Under the pieces are notes generated by a model, which saw only the letters and a program-made list of their open reading frames with translations, had not been told where the DNA came from and did not search any database. Below are positions 23,058 through 31,832 of a stretch of DNA of 64,000 bases, in pieces. Source of the stretch: Solicola gregarius (GTDB lineage Bacteria; Actinomycetota; Actinomycetes; Propionibacteriales; Nocardioidaceae); assembly GCF_025790165.1 (NCBI RefSeq), contig NZ_CP094970.1:2728001-2792000 (forward strand). The letters run 5' to 3'. Both the position numbers and the translations under genes were made by a program. Numbering within the stretch: the stretch's first letter is position 1; the number at the start of each line of letters is the position of its first letter.

Positions 23058-24621
23058 GGTCCGCCGCATCGGTCACGGCCGTGATGTACGGCGTACGGTC
23101 GCGCAGCTCATCGGCCGAGCGCTCCGCGATCCCGAACAGCGGGCCGGCGGCGACCGTGAACGCCAGCCCGACCGCCACCAGCACCGCCGTCGGTACGACC
23201 AGGCTGATCGGCATCGCAGACGTACGAGGTGCGTCGACCGCCACGGCGTCGCCGCCGTGCAAAGCGCCCTCGGCGGGCGTCGCCTCGACCGAGTCGGGCG
23301 GCGCCTGCCAGAACGCGCGGTTCCATGCCTTCGCCATCGCGTACAGAGTGAGCAGGCTCGTCACCACGCCGCCCGCGACGAGCACGTACGCGAGCCAGGT
23401 GCCCGACTCGGCGCCCGCCTGCAACAGCGCGACCTTGCCGAGGAAGCCGGAGAACGGCGGGATGCCGGCGAGGTTCATCGCCGGGATGAAGAACAGCACG
23501 CCGAGCACCGGCGACACCCGGGCAAGCCCTCCGATCAGATCGAGGTTCGTGCTCCCACCGCGGATCTCGATCAACCCGCTGACCAGGAACAGCGTGGTCT
23601 GCACCGTGATGTGGTGGATGACGTAGTAGACGGTTCCGGCCAATGCGATCGGGCTGTCGATCGTCGTGGCGAGCGCCAGCCCGAACATCATGTAGCCGAT
23701 GTGGCTCAGCAGCGTGAACGACAGCAGCCGCTTGATGTCCGACTGGGCGACCGCGCCGAGGATGCCGATGACCATCGTCAGCAGTGCTGCGACGAGGAGC
23801 AGCCCTTCGAGGGGCGAGTCGGGAAACAGCAGCGTCTGCACGCGGATCATCGCGTACACGCCGACCTTCGTCAGCAGGCCGGCGAACACCGCCGTGACGG
23901 GTGCGGGGGCGGTCGGATAGCTGTCCGGCAGCCACGCACCGAGCGGGAACACCGCCGCCTTGATCCCGAACGCGGTCAACAGCATCAGCTGCAGGATCAG
24001 CGTCACGCCGTCGGGGAGATCATCGATGCGCGAGGCGAGCGACGCGAGGTTCACCGTGCCCGTCGCGGCGTACACGAGCGCGATCGCGATCAGGAAGATC
24101 AGCGACGACAGCAGGCTCACCACGACGTACGTCGTGCCCGCGCGTACCCGTGCAGCTGTGCCGCCGAGGGTGATCAGTACGTAGCTCGCGGCGAGCAGCA
24201 CCTCGAAGCCGACGTAGAGGTTGAACAGGTCACCGGAGAGGAAGGCGTTCGAGACACCCGCGACCAGGACGAGGTAGGTCGGATGGAACACCGACAGCGG
24301 GGTGTCGCGGCCGTACTCGACGATGCCCTGACCGAGCGAGTACGCGAGCACGCACAGCGTCACGATGCTCGAGACGACCAGGAGCAAAGCGGAAAGGCGG
24401 TCGGCGACCAGGCTGATGCCGAGGTCCCCCCAACCCCCGACATCGACGACCTGCGGCCCGCTCGCGTCCGTCTTCCACAACAGCACACCGGAGATCACGA
24501 CGACCGCGGAGAGCACCGCGAGGCTGACGATGCGTTGTGCTCGCGCGGACCGCCCGAGCACGAGGCAGATTCCCGCGCCGAGCATCGGCAACATCACGGG
24601 CATCGGTACGAGGGCGTTCAC
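23053..24621 (-). CDS. mrpD: Mrp antiporter subunit D
   Basis: 522-aa proton-translocating subunit related to NuoN/NuoM. About 14 membrane helices; family landmarks include YVGFEVLLAASYVLITLGGT, the lysine-containing LLTAFGIKAAVFPLGAWLPD, APVTAVFAGLLTKVGVYAMIR and AQSDIKRLLSFTLLSHIGYM. It forms the ion-conducting core together with MrpA. Start overlaps mrpC by ATGA and end overlaps mrpE. Confidence 0.93.
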   Translation of the reverse strand: MNALVPMPVMLPMLGAGICLVLGRSARAQRIVSLAVLSAVVVISGVLLWKTDASGPQVVDVGGWGDLGISLVADRLSALLLVVSSIVTLCVLAYSLGQGIVEYGRDTPLSVFHPTYLVLVAGVSNAFLSGDLFNLYVGFEVLLAASYVLITLGGTAARVRAGTTYVVVSLLSSLIFLIAIALVYAATGTVNLASLASRIDDLPDGVTLILQLMLLTAFGIKAAVFPLGAWLPDSYPTAPAPVTAVFAGLLTKVGVYAMIRVQTLLFPDSPLEGLLLVAALLTMVIGILGAVAQSDIKRLLSFTLLSHIGYMMFGLALATTIDSPIALAGTVYYVIHHITVQTTLFLVSGLIEIRGGSTNLDLIGGLARVSPVLGVLFFIPAMNLAGIPPFSGFLGKVALLQAGAESGTWLAYVLVAGGVVTSLLTLYAMAKAWNRAFWQAPPDSVEATPAEGALHGGDAVAVDAPRTSAMPISLVVPTAVLVAVGLAFTVAAGPLFGIAERSADELRDRTPYITAVTDAADR

Positions 24622-25079
24622 CTGTGATCGCCCCCACTCGTTGCCTCGGACTCGTCGCTGCCTTCCTCGTCGGCAACGCCGCCCTCACTGTCGTCGAACG
24701 ACGTCGACGCTTCGTCGAGGTCGGCGAGGCGCTTGATGAGCGCATCCTCGACATCGTCCTGTACGTCGTCGTTGCGGTTCAGCTGCCAGGATCGGTACGA
24801 CAGCGCGAGCAGGAACGCCGTGACGCCGAGCGTGATCACGATCGCGGTGAGCACCATGGCCTGCGGGAGTGGGTCGCTCATGCTCGCCCGCTGGTCGGGT
24901 GCGCCGACGATCGGGGCGTGACCCGCGCGGCCCGAGGCGACGAGGAACAGCAGGTTCGCGCCGTTGCCGAGCAGCAGCACGCCGATCAGGATGCGTGACA
25001 GGCTGCGCTCGAGGACGAGTGGCACACCGGTCGCGAAGAGTACGCCGATCGTGACGATCAGGGTCAGGTTGGCGCTCAT
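24618..25079 (-). CDS. mrpC: Mrp antiporter subunit C
   Basis: 153-aa NuoK-like subunit. Three helices in the first 105 residues with LSRILIGVLLLGNGANLLFL and DPLPQAMVLTAIVITLGVTAF, both diagnostic of MnhC. A long acidic C-terminal tail (ending in DDSEGGVADEEGSDESEATS) extends beyond the usual length and is probably cytoplasmic. Coupled to both neighbours by 4-bp overlaps. Confidence 0.92.
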   Translation of the reverse strand: MSANLTLIVTIGVLFATGVPLVLERSLSRILIGVLLLGNGANLLFLVASGRAGHAPIVGAPDQRASMSDPLPQAMVLTAIVITLGVTAFLLALSYRSWQLNRNDDVQDDVEDALIKRLADLDEASTSFDDSEGGVADEEGSDESEATSGGDHR

Positions 25080-27967
25080 GCGTCACTCCCGATCTCGGCG
25101 GGCTCAGCTGGCTCGCTCTCTTCGCCCTGCCGGTCGATGCCGCCGCCGAGACTGCGGAGTACGTCGAGCATCAGGCCGATCACGACGAGGTAGACGCCGA
25201 CGTCGAAGAACAGCGAGGTGACCAGGTGGATGTCACCGAGCAGCGGCGGGTGCAGGTCGATCACCGCGCTCTGCAGCACGTCGCCACCGAACAGCAGCGG
25301 CGCCATCGCCGCCACCATCGAGGTCGTCAGGCCGAGGCCGAGCACGACGCCGGCGTCGATCGGTGCGGCGTTGTCGAGCTCGTGGCGCCCACCGGCCAGG
25401 TAACGCACCATCAGCGCGATGCCCGCGACCAGGCCCCCGGCGAAGCCGCCGCCGGGGAGGTTGTGGCCGGAGAAGACCAGGTAGATCGAGAACACGATGA
25501 TCGTGTGGAAGATCAGCCGGGTGATCACCTCGAAGACCAGGGAACGGCGATCGGCCCGCAGCGTCGGTCCGGCGGCGAGCCACCGGCCGGTCGGCCGCGT
25601 GGGTACGTCGCTCGACTCGTCGCGATGCGGTAGGCGCTGGACGCGCCCGGACCGCCCGGTGATGAGGAAGATGAGGCTCGCGACACCGGTCGCGGCGACG
25701 ACCAGGACGGTCAGCTCGCCCATGGTGTCCCATGCCCGGATGTCGACGAGGGTCACGTTGACGATGTTCTTGCCGCCGCCGTACTCGACCGCCTCCTTGG
25801 CGAACCGCTCGGAGATCGGGGTGGCTGTCCGGCTGCCGCTGGCGACGTACGCCATGCCCGCGGCGACGACGCCGACGACGACACCGAGCGCGATGCGCCA
25901 CCATCGGCTCTTCGAGAGCGGGCGGCTCGAGAAGTACGCCGGCAGCCGCCGCATGACCAGAACGAAAACCACGAGCGTGACGGTCTCGACCAGGATCTGG
26001 GTGAGCGCGAGGTCTGGTGCGCCGTGCAGGATGAACAGCAGTGCGGTGCCGTATCCCACGACGCTGACCAGGATCACGGCTCGCAGCCGACGCCGCGAGC
26101 GTACGGTGAGCACAGCCGCGGCGGCCATGATCGCCGCGACCGCTGCCTGCACGGGGGTGTCCCAGACGTGATACTCCGTCGGCCATTCGCCGTTCATCGC
26201 GAGCGCAGCACCCGGCAGGATCACGACGGCGAGCAGGATCACGCTCAGGTAGACCGGAAGCGAACCGCTCTGCGTACGTCCGGTCACCTCGACGGCGAGC
26301 CGGTCGATGGCCCGCATCACCGCGCGGTACGCCCGTTCGGCATCGAGGGTGCTCGGCCAGGTCCAGCGCAGGGCAGCGATGCGTCGGCGCTGCCAGAACA
26401 GCACGATGCCACCGGTGATGGCGATCGCCGACAACCCGAGCGCGAGCGTCCAGCCGTGCCAGAGGGAGAGGTACGGCTCATGCGCGCCGGCGGGGAACTG
26501 CTCGGCGTACGGCAGCAGCGCGTCGGTCTCGGGGCGGCCGAGGAACCCGAGCGCGAGACTGCCGACGCCGAGCACCACAGGTGCGAGCACGAACAACGGC
26601 AGCGGGCGACGCTCGTGGTCGGGCTCGGCGGCGTCGGCCTTGTCGCCGAAGACGCCCCAGACGAAGCGCGCGCTGTACGCCGCGGTCAGCAGGGACCCCA
26701 GGAACATGCCGGCGAGGATCGCGAGGCTGAACCAGGTCTCGATGCCGGTGCCGTCGCCCCCGTCGATGACATCGAGGAACGCGGCGTACACGCTCTCCTT
26801 CGCGACGAACCCGGCAAGGGGCGGAATGCCCGCCATCGACGCTGCCGCCAGCAGCGTGGTCCAGAACAGCACCGGCATCCGGTGCCGCATGCCGGTCAGC
26901 TCCCGCAGGTCGCGCGTGCCCGTACACCGGTCGACGATGCCGACCACCAGGAACAGCGCCGCCTTGAACAACGCGTGCGCGACGATCATCGCCACACCGG
27001 CCAGTGCCGCGGCTCGCGTACCGACACCGACGACGACCATCAGGAAGCCGAGCTGGCTCACCGTGCCGTACGCCAGGAGCAGCTTGACGTCGTACTGCCG
27101 CAGTGCGCGCAGACCCCCGAGGACCATAGTGAACACGCCGAGCGCGAGCAGCGGTTCCCGCCACACCGCGCTCGCCGCGAATGCGGGTGCCATCGCGGCG
27201 ACGAGATAGATGCCGGCCTTGACCATGGCCGCTGCGTGGAGGTACGCGCTGACCGGCGTCGGCGCGGCCATCGCCCCCGGCAGCCAGAAGTGGAACGGAA
27301 CGAGCGCCGACTTCGTGATCGCCCCGACGAGTAGCAGCCCGACGCTGACGGTGACGAGGGTGCCGTCGGGTGGCTCGGCCAACAGGGTGGTGAGCCGGTA
27401 CGAGCCGGTCGACTCGCCGATCAGGATGATCCCGACGAGCATCGCCAGGCCACCGAACGTCGTCACGATGAGTGCGGTCATGGCCGCGCGCCGGTTGGCC
27501 TTGCGCTCGGGGTTGTGGCCGACCAACAGGTACGAGAAGACCGTCGTGAGCTCCCAGAACACGTACATCAGCAGCAGGTTGTCGGCGAGTACGAGGCCGA
27601 GCATGGAGCCCGCGAACGCCGTGAAGACGGCCGTGAACCGCCACAGGTGCGGATCGTCCGCACGGAAGTACGACCCGCAGTAGACGAGTACGAGGGCACC
27701 GACGCCGCTGACCAGCAGCGCCATCACCCACGAGAGGGCGTCGAGGCGGAAGTCGAGGTCGAAGCCGAGGGAGACGATCCAGTCGTGGCGTTCGTCGTAC
27801 GTGTCGCCCGAGGAGCCGACGACGGTCGCCGCCTGGCTCACGACCCAGCCGAAGGCGATCGCGGGCACCGCGGCGAGTACATAGAACGCCCGCCGGTCGA
27901 GTAGGTGTACCAGCGTGGGCGCGCCGACGGCCGCAACGAGGTGGAGGGTGAGCAGAACGGCGATCAT
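25076..27967 (-). CDS. mrpA: Mrp antiporter subunit A fused to subunit B
   Basis: 963-aa protein. The NuoL-like part (about 1-500) includes VLADNLLLMYVFWELTTVFSY, TKSALVPFHFWLPGAMAAPT and KAALFLVVGIVDRCTG. A DUF4040-type segment (about 625-690) follows, and the last 170 residues form an MnhB domain (ITRLIFHTIIVFSIYLVFSG followed by HNLPGGGFAGGLVAG), so no separate mrpB exists; this fusion is typical of actinobacteria. The complex exports Na+ against H+ and supports pH and salt tolerance. The ATG has no obvious ribosome-binding site and appears coupled to an 18-aa upstream frame. Confidence 0.93.
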   Translation of the reverse strand: MIAVLLTLHLVAAVGAPTLVHLLDRRAFYVLAAVPAIAFGWVVSQAATVVGSSGDTYDERHDWIVSLGFDLDFRLDALSWVMALLVSGVGALVLVYCGSYFRADDPHLWRFTAVFTAFAGSMLGLVLADNLLLMYVFWELTTVFSYLLVGHNPERKANRRAAMTALIVTTFGGLAMLVGIILIGESTGSYRLTTLLAEPPDGTLVTVSVGLLLVGAITKSALVPFHFWLPGAMAAPTPVSAYLHAAAMVKAGIYLVAAMAPAFAASAVWREPLLALGVFTMVLGGLRALRQYDVKLLLAYGTVSQLGFLMVVVGVGTRAAALAGVAMIVAHALFKAALFLVVGIVDRCTGTRDLRELTGMRHRMPVLFWTTLLAAASMAGIPPLAGFVAKESVYAAFLDVIDGGDGTGIETWFSLAILAGMFLGSLLTAAYSARFVWGVFGDKADAAEPDHERRPLPLFVLAPVVLGVGSLALGFLGRPETDALLPYAEQFPAGAHEPYLSLWHGWTLALGLSAIAITGGIVLFWQRRRIAALRWTWPSTLDAERAYRAVMRAIDRLAVEVTGRTQSGSLPVYLSVILLAVVILPGAALAMNGEWPTEYHVWDTPVQAAVAAIMAAAAVLTVRSRRRLRAVILVSVVGYGTALLFILHGAPDLALTQILVETVTLVVFVLVMRRLPAYFSSRPLSKSRWWRIALGVVVGVVAAGMAYVASGSRTATPISERFAKEAVEYGGGKNIVNVTLVDIRAWDTMGELTVLVVAATGVASLIFLITGRSGRVQRLPHRDESSDVPTRPTGRWLAAGPTLRADRRSLVFEVITRLIFHTIIVFSIYLVFSGHNLPGGGFAGGLVAGIALMVRYLAGGRHELDNAAPIDAGVVLGLGLTTSMVAAMAPLLFGGDVLQSAVIDLHPPLLGDIHLVTSLFFDVGVYLVVIGLMLDVLRSLGGGIDRQGEESEPAEPAEIGSDA

Positions 27968-28020
27968 CGCGACCGGGCCGCCGTCGCTGTCGGGCCCGGC
28001 GTGACGGTGCCTGTGCGCAT
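27964..28020 (-). CDS. Short upstream reading frame coupled to mrpA
   Basis: An 18-codon frame (starts MRTGTVTPGP) has a strong AGGAGAG a few bases before its ATG at 28020, and its TGA overlaps the mrpA start as ATGA. The mrpA ATG itself has no Shine-Dalgarno. A TAGAAT -10-like element (28057-28062 on the minus strand) lies about 36 bp upstream. The peptide has no recognisable function; translational coupling is the likely purpose. Confidence 0.4.
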   Translation of the reverse strand: MRTGTVTPGPTATAARSR

Positions 28021-28118
28021 CGTCTCTCTCCTGGTCGCCGAGTCCATTCGGCCCTCATTCTACGGGTCTGCGGCCGGGCCGCCGCCGCGCGACCGCTGCG
28101 GGTTGGCGTCCGTTTGAC

Positions 28119-28862
28119 GTGGTATTGGATGATGGTCCGGTGACTGCTGGAGCCAGGGATACCGAAACCGACACCTCGCCGGACGCCGAACCCGACTCGT
28201 ACGACGAGTTCGACGATGACCGCGACCTCGACGACGTCGACCTCGATGCCGACGATCGCGGCGTTCCGTCGATGCCGGTGCTGCCGTGGCTGCTGCTCGT
28301 CGGCGGAGCCATCGGGCTGGTGTCGGCGTTCATCCTGACCCTCGACAAGATCGAGCTGCTCAAGGACCCCGACTTCGTACCGAACTGCAACATCAACCCG
28401 ATCATCAGCTGCGGCACGGTGATGGCGGAGGAGCAGGCCGAGGCGTTCGGCTTCATGAACCCGCTCATCGGGCTGGTCGGCTTCTCCATGGTGATCGCGG
28501 TCGGCGCCGCGATGCTCGCGGGTGCGCAGTTCCGCGCGTGGTTCTGGATCGGTCTGCAGGCGGGCGTGACGTTCGGCATCGCCTTCGTGCACTGGCTGAT
28601 CTTCCAGACGATCTACGACATCAACGCGCTCTGCCCGTACTGCATGGTGGTGTGGATCGTGACCGCGCCGATCTTCTTGTACGTCACGCGGCGCAATCTC
28701 GCCGTGCTCGCGCCGCGGCTCTCGAGCGCCCCGCGCAAGGTGGTCAACGCGATCGTCGACTACCACGCGCTGATCCTGTGCCTGTGGTACATCTTCGTGC
28801 TGGTGCTGATCATCGAGCACTTCTGGTACTTCTGGTCGCTCGGTCCCAGCCACTGGTTCTGA
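28119..28862 (+). CDS. Vitamin K epoxide reductase (VKOR) family protein
   Basis: 247-aa membrane protein that regenerates oxidised thiol-disulphide partners of the DsbA type using a quinone. After an acidic cytoplasmic N-terminus (about 1-50) come five hydrophobic segments. Loop cysteines Cys90 and Cys98 (FVPNCNINPIISCG) and the active-site motif Cys172-Pro-Tyr-Cys175 are all present, which is the complete VKOR set. The C-terminal extension with one more helix is common in mycobacterial-type VKORs. No fused or adjacent thioredoxin/DsbA domain is seen. GTG 28119 and GTG 28140 are both possible starts. Confidence 0.9.
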   Translation: MVLDDGPVTAGARDTETDTSPDAEPDSYDEFDDDRDLDDVDLDADDRGVPSMPVLPWLLLVGGAIGLVSAFILTLDKIELLKDPDFVPNCNINPIISCGTVMAEEQAEAFGFMNPLIGLVGFSMVIAVGAAMLAGAQFRAWFWIGLQAGVTFGIAFVHWLIFQTIYDINALCPYCMVVWIVTAPIFLYVTRRNLAVLAPRLSSAPRKVVNAIVDYHALILCLWYIFVLVLIIEHFWYFWSLGPSHWF

Positions 28863-28943
28863 TCGGGCTGTCGTCGCGCGCAACCTTGCGCGGGCACAGC
28901 GTGTCCGCGTCCCGGTCGCCGCATGTCTTGACATGATGGCGGC

Positions 28944-29282
28944 ATGAGCGACGACTCCGACCCGACGCGCCGCTACGACCCGTATCCCGGTCAGTACGGA
29001 TACCCACCGCCGACACCGCCGAAGCGGTCGAAGGCGCCGGTGATCCTGGCGGTTGTCATCACGCTGCTCGTCGTGGCGGTCGCGGTTCTCGTGTTCATGT
29101 TGGTCAGCGATGACTCGGACGACGGGCCCGCCGACGAGGACACGCCGTCGCAGACGACCCCGAGCGACACCGAGTCGAGTGAGCCGTCGGAGGAGCCGAC
29201 CACCGAGCCCACGACGTCGGACGAGCCGACCGACGAGCCGACCGTAGGGCCAACGGAGACCTCCGAGGAGGGTACCGGCTGA
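28944..29282 (+). CDS. Small single-pass membrane protein with acidic repetitive tail
   Basis: 112-aa protein: N-terminal Tyr/Pro-rich segment (RYDPYPGQYGYPPPTPP), one membrane helix at about 31-54 (PVILAVVITLLVVAVAVLVF), then an extracellular tail of Thr/Ser/Glu/Pro repeats (EEPTTEP, DEPTDEPT). Such proteins are common in actinobacteria and of unknown role, possibly surface or signalling. Orientation with the tail outside is inferred from the positive residues before the helix. Confidence 0.7.
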   Translation: MSDDSDPTRRYDPYPGQYGYPPPTPPKRSKAPVILAVVITLLVVAVAVLVFMLVSDDSDDGPADEDTPSQTTPSDTESSEPSEEPTTEPTTSDEPTDEPTVGPTETSEEGTG

Positions 29283-29300
29283 ACCCCGCGACCGGGCTGC

Positions 29301-30251
29301 TCAGCGCGCGGGCGTACGACTGATCTGCGACGCGTCCGAACCCGATCCGCCGACGAACTGCATCGGGTCGCCGCTGCCGAGGTCGGAAATGCCGGCCGTC
29401 TCGAGTGCGCCGACCGCGAGCGTACGACGTACTGCCGAGAACGTGAGCACATGCGCGATGACGCCTGCGTACGTGAATGTCTCGGGCGGGTCGCAGACGG
29501 CATCGACGAAGGTCTCCTCTGCGCGACCTTCGTCGAGTGCCGCGACGACGAGCGCTCGGAACCGCGGCGCCACGACCTCGAGCCGACGACCGAGGCCGGC
29601 CGCCGTGCGGTCGCCCTCGGGCGGCATCGACGTCGCGCCCTCGAGCGCGCCGACCCACATCTCGAGTTGCCCGACGAGCCGGTCGCCCAGGGAGCGCAGG
29701 GTCGGGTTGTCGTCGATGCCCTCCACGGACAGCTCGATGGGCCTGTCGAGGGTGGTGTCGTCGAGCCGGTCCATCCGGTCGATGATCTGGCCGACGAGCC
29801 AAAGGTGGTGGTCGAGCATCCGGGTCAGGACGTCCATGGTCGTACTCCTCGTGAGCGCCGGCAGCCGTAGGCCGCCGGGCGGGTTGAAGTGGATGCCGCT
29901 CGCGCCGGGGAGCCGATGGTGAACTCGCCCGGTGTGTCGGTACGCGCTCGGCGGCTCGCCGTAGGCACGGGCGAATGCACGTGCGAACGCCTCTGGTGAG
30001 CCGTACCCGCTCGCGTACGCGACGTCGGTCACGGGATCGTCGCTGCCGACCAACCGGTGCGCCGCGCGTTCGAGCAGCAACCGGCGGCGGAAGGTTCCGG
30101 GAGGTTCGCCGATCGCCGCCGAGACGAGTCGGTCGAAGTGGAAACGCGAGAGGTACGCGCGCGCCGCGAGATCGTCGCCGGTCAGCTCGGGTTCGTCCAA
30201 GCTGGACTCGACGAGGTCGAGGATTCCGCGTAACCGGTCGGTCGTTGGCAT
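29301..30251 (-). CDS. AraC-type regulator with C-terminal DinB-like domain
   Basis: 316-aa protein. Residues about 5-105 form an AraC/XylS DNA-binding domain: LDEPELTGDDLAARAYLSRF, HFDRLVSAAIGEPPGTF, and VTDVAYASGYGSPEAFARAF. From about 140 a four-helix DinB-like domain follows (TRMLDHHLWLVGQIIDRMDR, HVLTFSAVRR with His), which usually binds a metal. Helix-turn-helix plus DinB proteins are known in actinobacteria but poorly studied. ATG 30251 is the first codon of the recognised domain; upstream codons would overlap the convergent-side gene. Target genes are unknown. Confidence 0.8.
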   Translation of the reverse strand: MPTTDRLRGILDLVESSLDEPELTGDDLAARAYLSRFHFDRLVSAAIGEPPGTFRRRLLLERAAHRLVGSDDPVTDVAYASGYGSPEAFARAFARAYGEPPSAYRHTGRVHHRLPGASGIHFNPPGGLRLPALTRSTTMDVLTRMLDHHLWLVGQIIDRMDRLDDTTLDRPIELSVEGIDDNPTLRSLGDRLVGQLEMWVGALEGATSMPPEGDRTAAGLGRRLEVVAPRFRALVVAALDEGRAEETFVDAVCDPPETFTYAGVIAHVLTFSAVRRTLAVGALETAGISDLGSGDPMQFVGGSGSDASQISRTPAR

Positions 30252-30332
30252 GTGCCCATCGTGCAGCCGATCGCGTCGCGGCGCCTGATTCTGGTTGCTG
30301 TTCGTGGTGACCGATCCGTTAGCGTCGGTGGC

Positions 30333-30959
30333 GTGCATCAACTCGATGAGCCGCTCGTCTGGTACGTCGCGTACGGCTCGAACCTGTCGGCCGAGCGGTT
30401 CGCCTGCTACGTGGTCGGCGGCCGGCCGGCCGGAAGCCTGCGTGACTGTCCGGGCTTCCGCGACGACACGCCGCCTCGGGCAGTGCGTTCGGTGACGGTG
30501 CCGGGTGGCATCTACTTCGCCGGTGAGTCGCGCGTGTGGACCGGCGGCACCGCGTTCCTCGATCCGGACGCCGACGGCGTCGTCGCCGCGCGGGCGTACC
30601 TGATCACAGTGGCGCAGTTCGCCGATCTCGCCGAGCAGGAGATGCTGCGCGCTCCGGGTGCCGACCGTGACCTCTCGGTCGTTCTCGCCGAGGGCCGGCA
30701 CTCGTACGGCACCGGGCGGTACGAGACGCTACTGCGTCTCGGAGCGTACGAGGGGACCCCGATGCTGACCGTCAGCGCACCGTGGTCGCCGTCGACGGCG
30801 AAGCTGAGCGCACCAACGGGCGACTACCTCCGGATGATCGGTCGCGGGCTGGTCGAGACGCATGCGTGGGACAGTGTCCGCGCCGGCTCGTACCTCGCCG
30901 ACGCCCCCGGCGCGCTCGGCAGCTGGCGGGCCGATCAGGTCGCGGCACTGCTCGGCTGA
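30333..30959 (+). CDS. Gamma-glutamylcyclotransferase-like protein
   Basis: 208-aa protein starting with the YVAYGSNLSAERF motif of the AIG2/gamma-glutamylcyclotransferase fold, and a middle Gly-Ala-rich loop. Related actinobacterial proteins are sometimes annotated as histone deacetylase, which the sequence does not support. The start (GTG 30333) lies 81 bp from the divergent AraC/DinB start. Catalysis is not certain because the family's key acidic residue cannot be placed confidently. Its 3' end is 3 bp from that of the DeoR gene. Confidence 0.65.
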   Translation: MHQLDEPLVWYVAYGSNLSAERFACYVVGGRPAGSLRDCPGFRDDTPPRAVRSVTVPGGIYFAGESRVWTGGTAFLDPDADGVVAARAYLITVAQFADLAEQEMLRAPGADRDLSVVLAEGRHSYGTGRYETLLRLGAYEGTPMLTVSAPWSPSTAKLSAPTGDYLRMIGRGLVETHAWDSVRAGSYLADAPGALGSWRADQVAALLG

Positions 30960-30962
30960 GCG

Positions 30963-31715
30963 TCAGACCGTGACGACCTCGACACCGACGTCCGCGAGCG
31001 TGCTGAGGGTGATCGCATCTGCACCTTGGTTGGTCACGGCGACGTCGATGTCCGTGGGCGCGCAGACAAGGGCCTTCCCGGTGCCGGGGAACTTGCCGGC
31101 GTCCGCCGCGAGCACGACCTGGTCTGCGGCGGCGATCATGCCGCGTTTGACCGGCACCTCGACGACGGTAGTGTCGGTGACCGACCCGTCGCGTCGTACG
31201 CCGCTGGTGCCCAGGAACGCCCGATCTGCGCGTACCTGCTTGAGCGACTCCTCGGCGAGGAAGCCGACCAGCGAGCGATAGCTTCGCCGCACGACGCCGC
31301 CGAGCATCATCAGCTCGACATTCGGGTCGTGTTGCAGCTCCTCGAAGACGGCGAGGCTGGTCGTCATGACCGTGACCCGGCGGCCGTGCAGGCGCCGCGC
31401 GATCCGGTACGTGGTGGTACCGATGTCGAGCAGGACCGCCTCGCCGTCGAGGATCAGCGCCGCGCAGGCGTCGGCCACCGCGTCCTTCTGGTCCGAGCGG
31501 ACGTCCGAGACGTCTGCGAACGGTTGGTCGGCGTCATCGGCGGCGACCGCGCCGCCGTACACCCGGGTGAGCCGGCCCTCGTCGGCGAGGTGCACGAGGT
31601 CGCGGCGGACGGTGGCCTGGCTCGCGCCGACTCGGTCGGCGAGCACGCGTACGGCCGCAGGTCCGTCCGTCCGCAGCGCCCGCAGGATCTTGTCGTGGCG
31701 TTCGGATGCCAACAT
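30963..31715 (-). CDS. DeoR family transcriptional regulator
   Basis: 250-aa sugar-type repressor. N-terminal DeoR helix-turn-helix at about 5-55 (RHDKILRALRTDGPAAV ... GASQATVRRDLVHLADEGRL), then the ligand-binding sugar-phosphate-isomerase-like domain: GEAVLLDIGTTTYRIA, RVTVMTTSLAVF and the C-terminal KFPGTGKALVCAP. ATG 31715 aligns with the family start. It is divergent from the GH76 gene, which it probably controls; direct repeats in the shared intergenic region are candidate operator sites. A phosphorylated sugar would be the expected inducer. Confidence 0.88.
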   Translation of the reverse strand: MLASERHDKILRALRTDGPAAVRVLADRVGASQATVRRDLVHLADEGRLTRVYGGAVAADDADQPFADVSDVRSDQKDAVADACAALILDGEAVLLDIGTTTYRIARRLHGRRVTVMTTSLAVFEELQHDPNVELMMLGGVVRRSYRSLVGFLAEESLKQVRADRAFLGTSGVRRDGSVTDTTVVEVPVKRGMIAAADQVVLAADAGKFPGTGKALVCAPTDIDVAVTNQGADAITLSTLADVGVEVVTV

Positions 31716-31761
31716 GGCGGTCACGTTATCACTCAAACTCGCGCAAACACGTGCAAAGAAC

Positions 31762-31783
31762 TGCTCAACTCTTGCTCAACTCG
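31762..31783. promoter_or_regulatory. Direct repeats between deoR-type gene and GH76 gene
   Basis: tgctcaactct and tgctcaactcg are adjacent 11-bp direct repeats, one helical turn apart, 49 bp upstream of the GH76 ATG. DeoR-type regulators often bind such repeats. No regulatory data; position only. Confidence 0.4.
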
Positions 31784-31832
31784 CTCACCACGTGCGAAGG
31801 TCCTGTGCATTGGTCGTACGAGGAGGCGCGGG

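Noticed and set aside
26478-28934. Long minus-strand frame over mrpA and VKOR
   Set aside because: It overlaps two conserved genes in a different frame and is Arg-rich low-complexity.
30333-30959. Histone deacetylase annotation
   Set aside because: The YGSNL motif indicates the gamma-glutamylcyclotransferase fold; no deacetylase zinc site is present.
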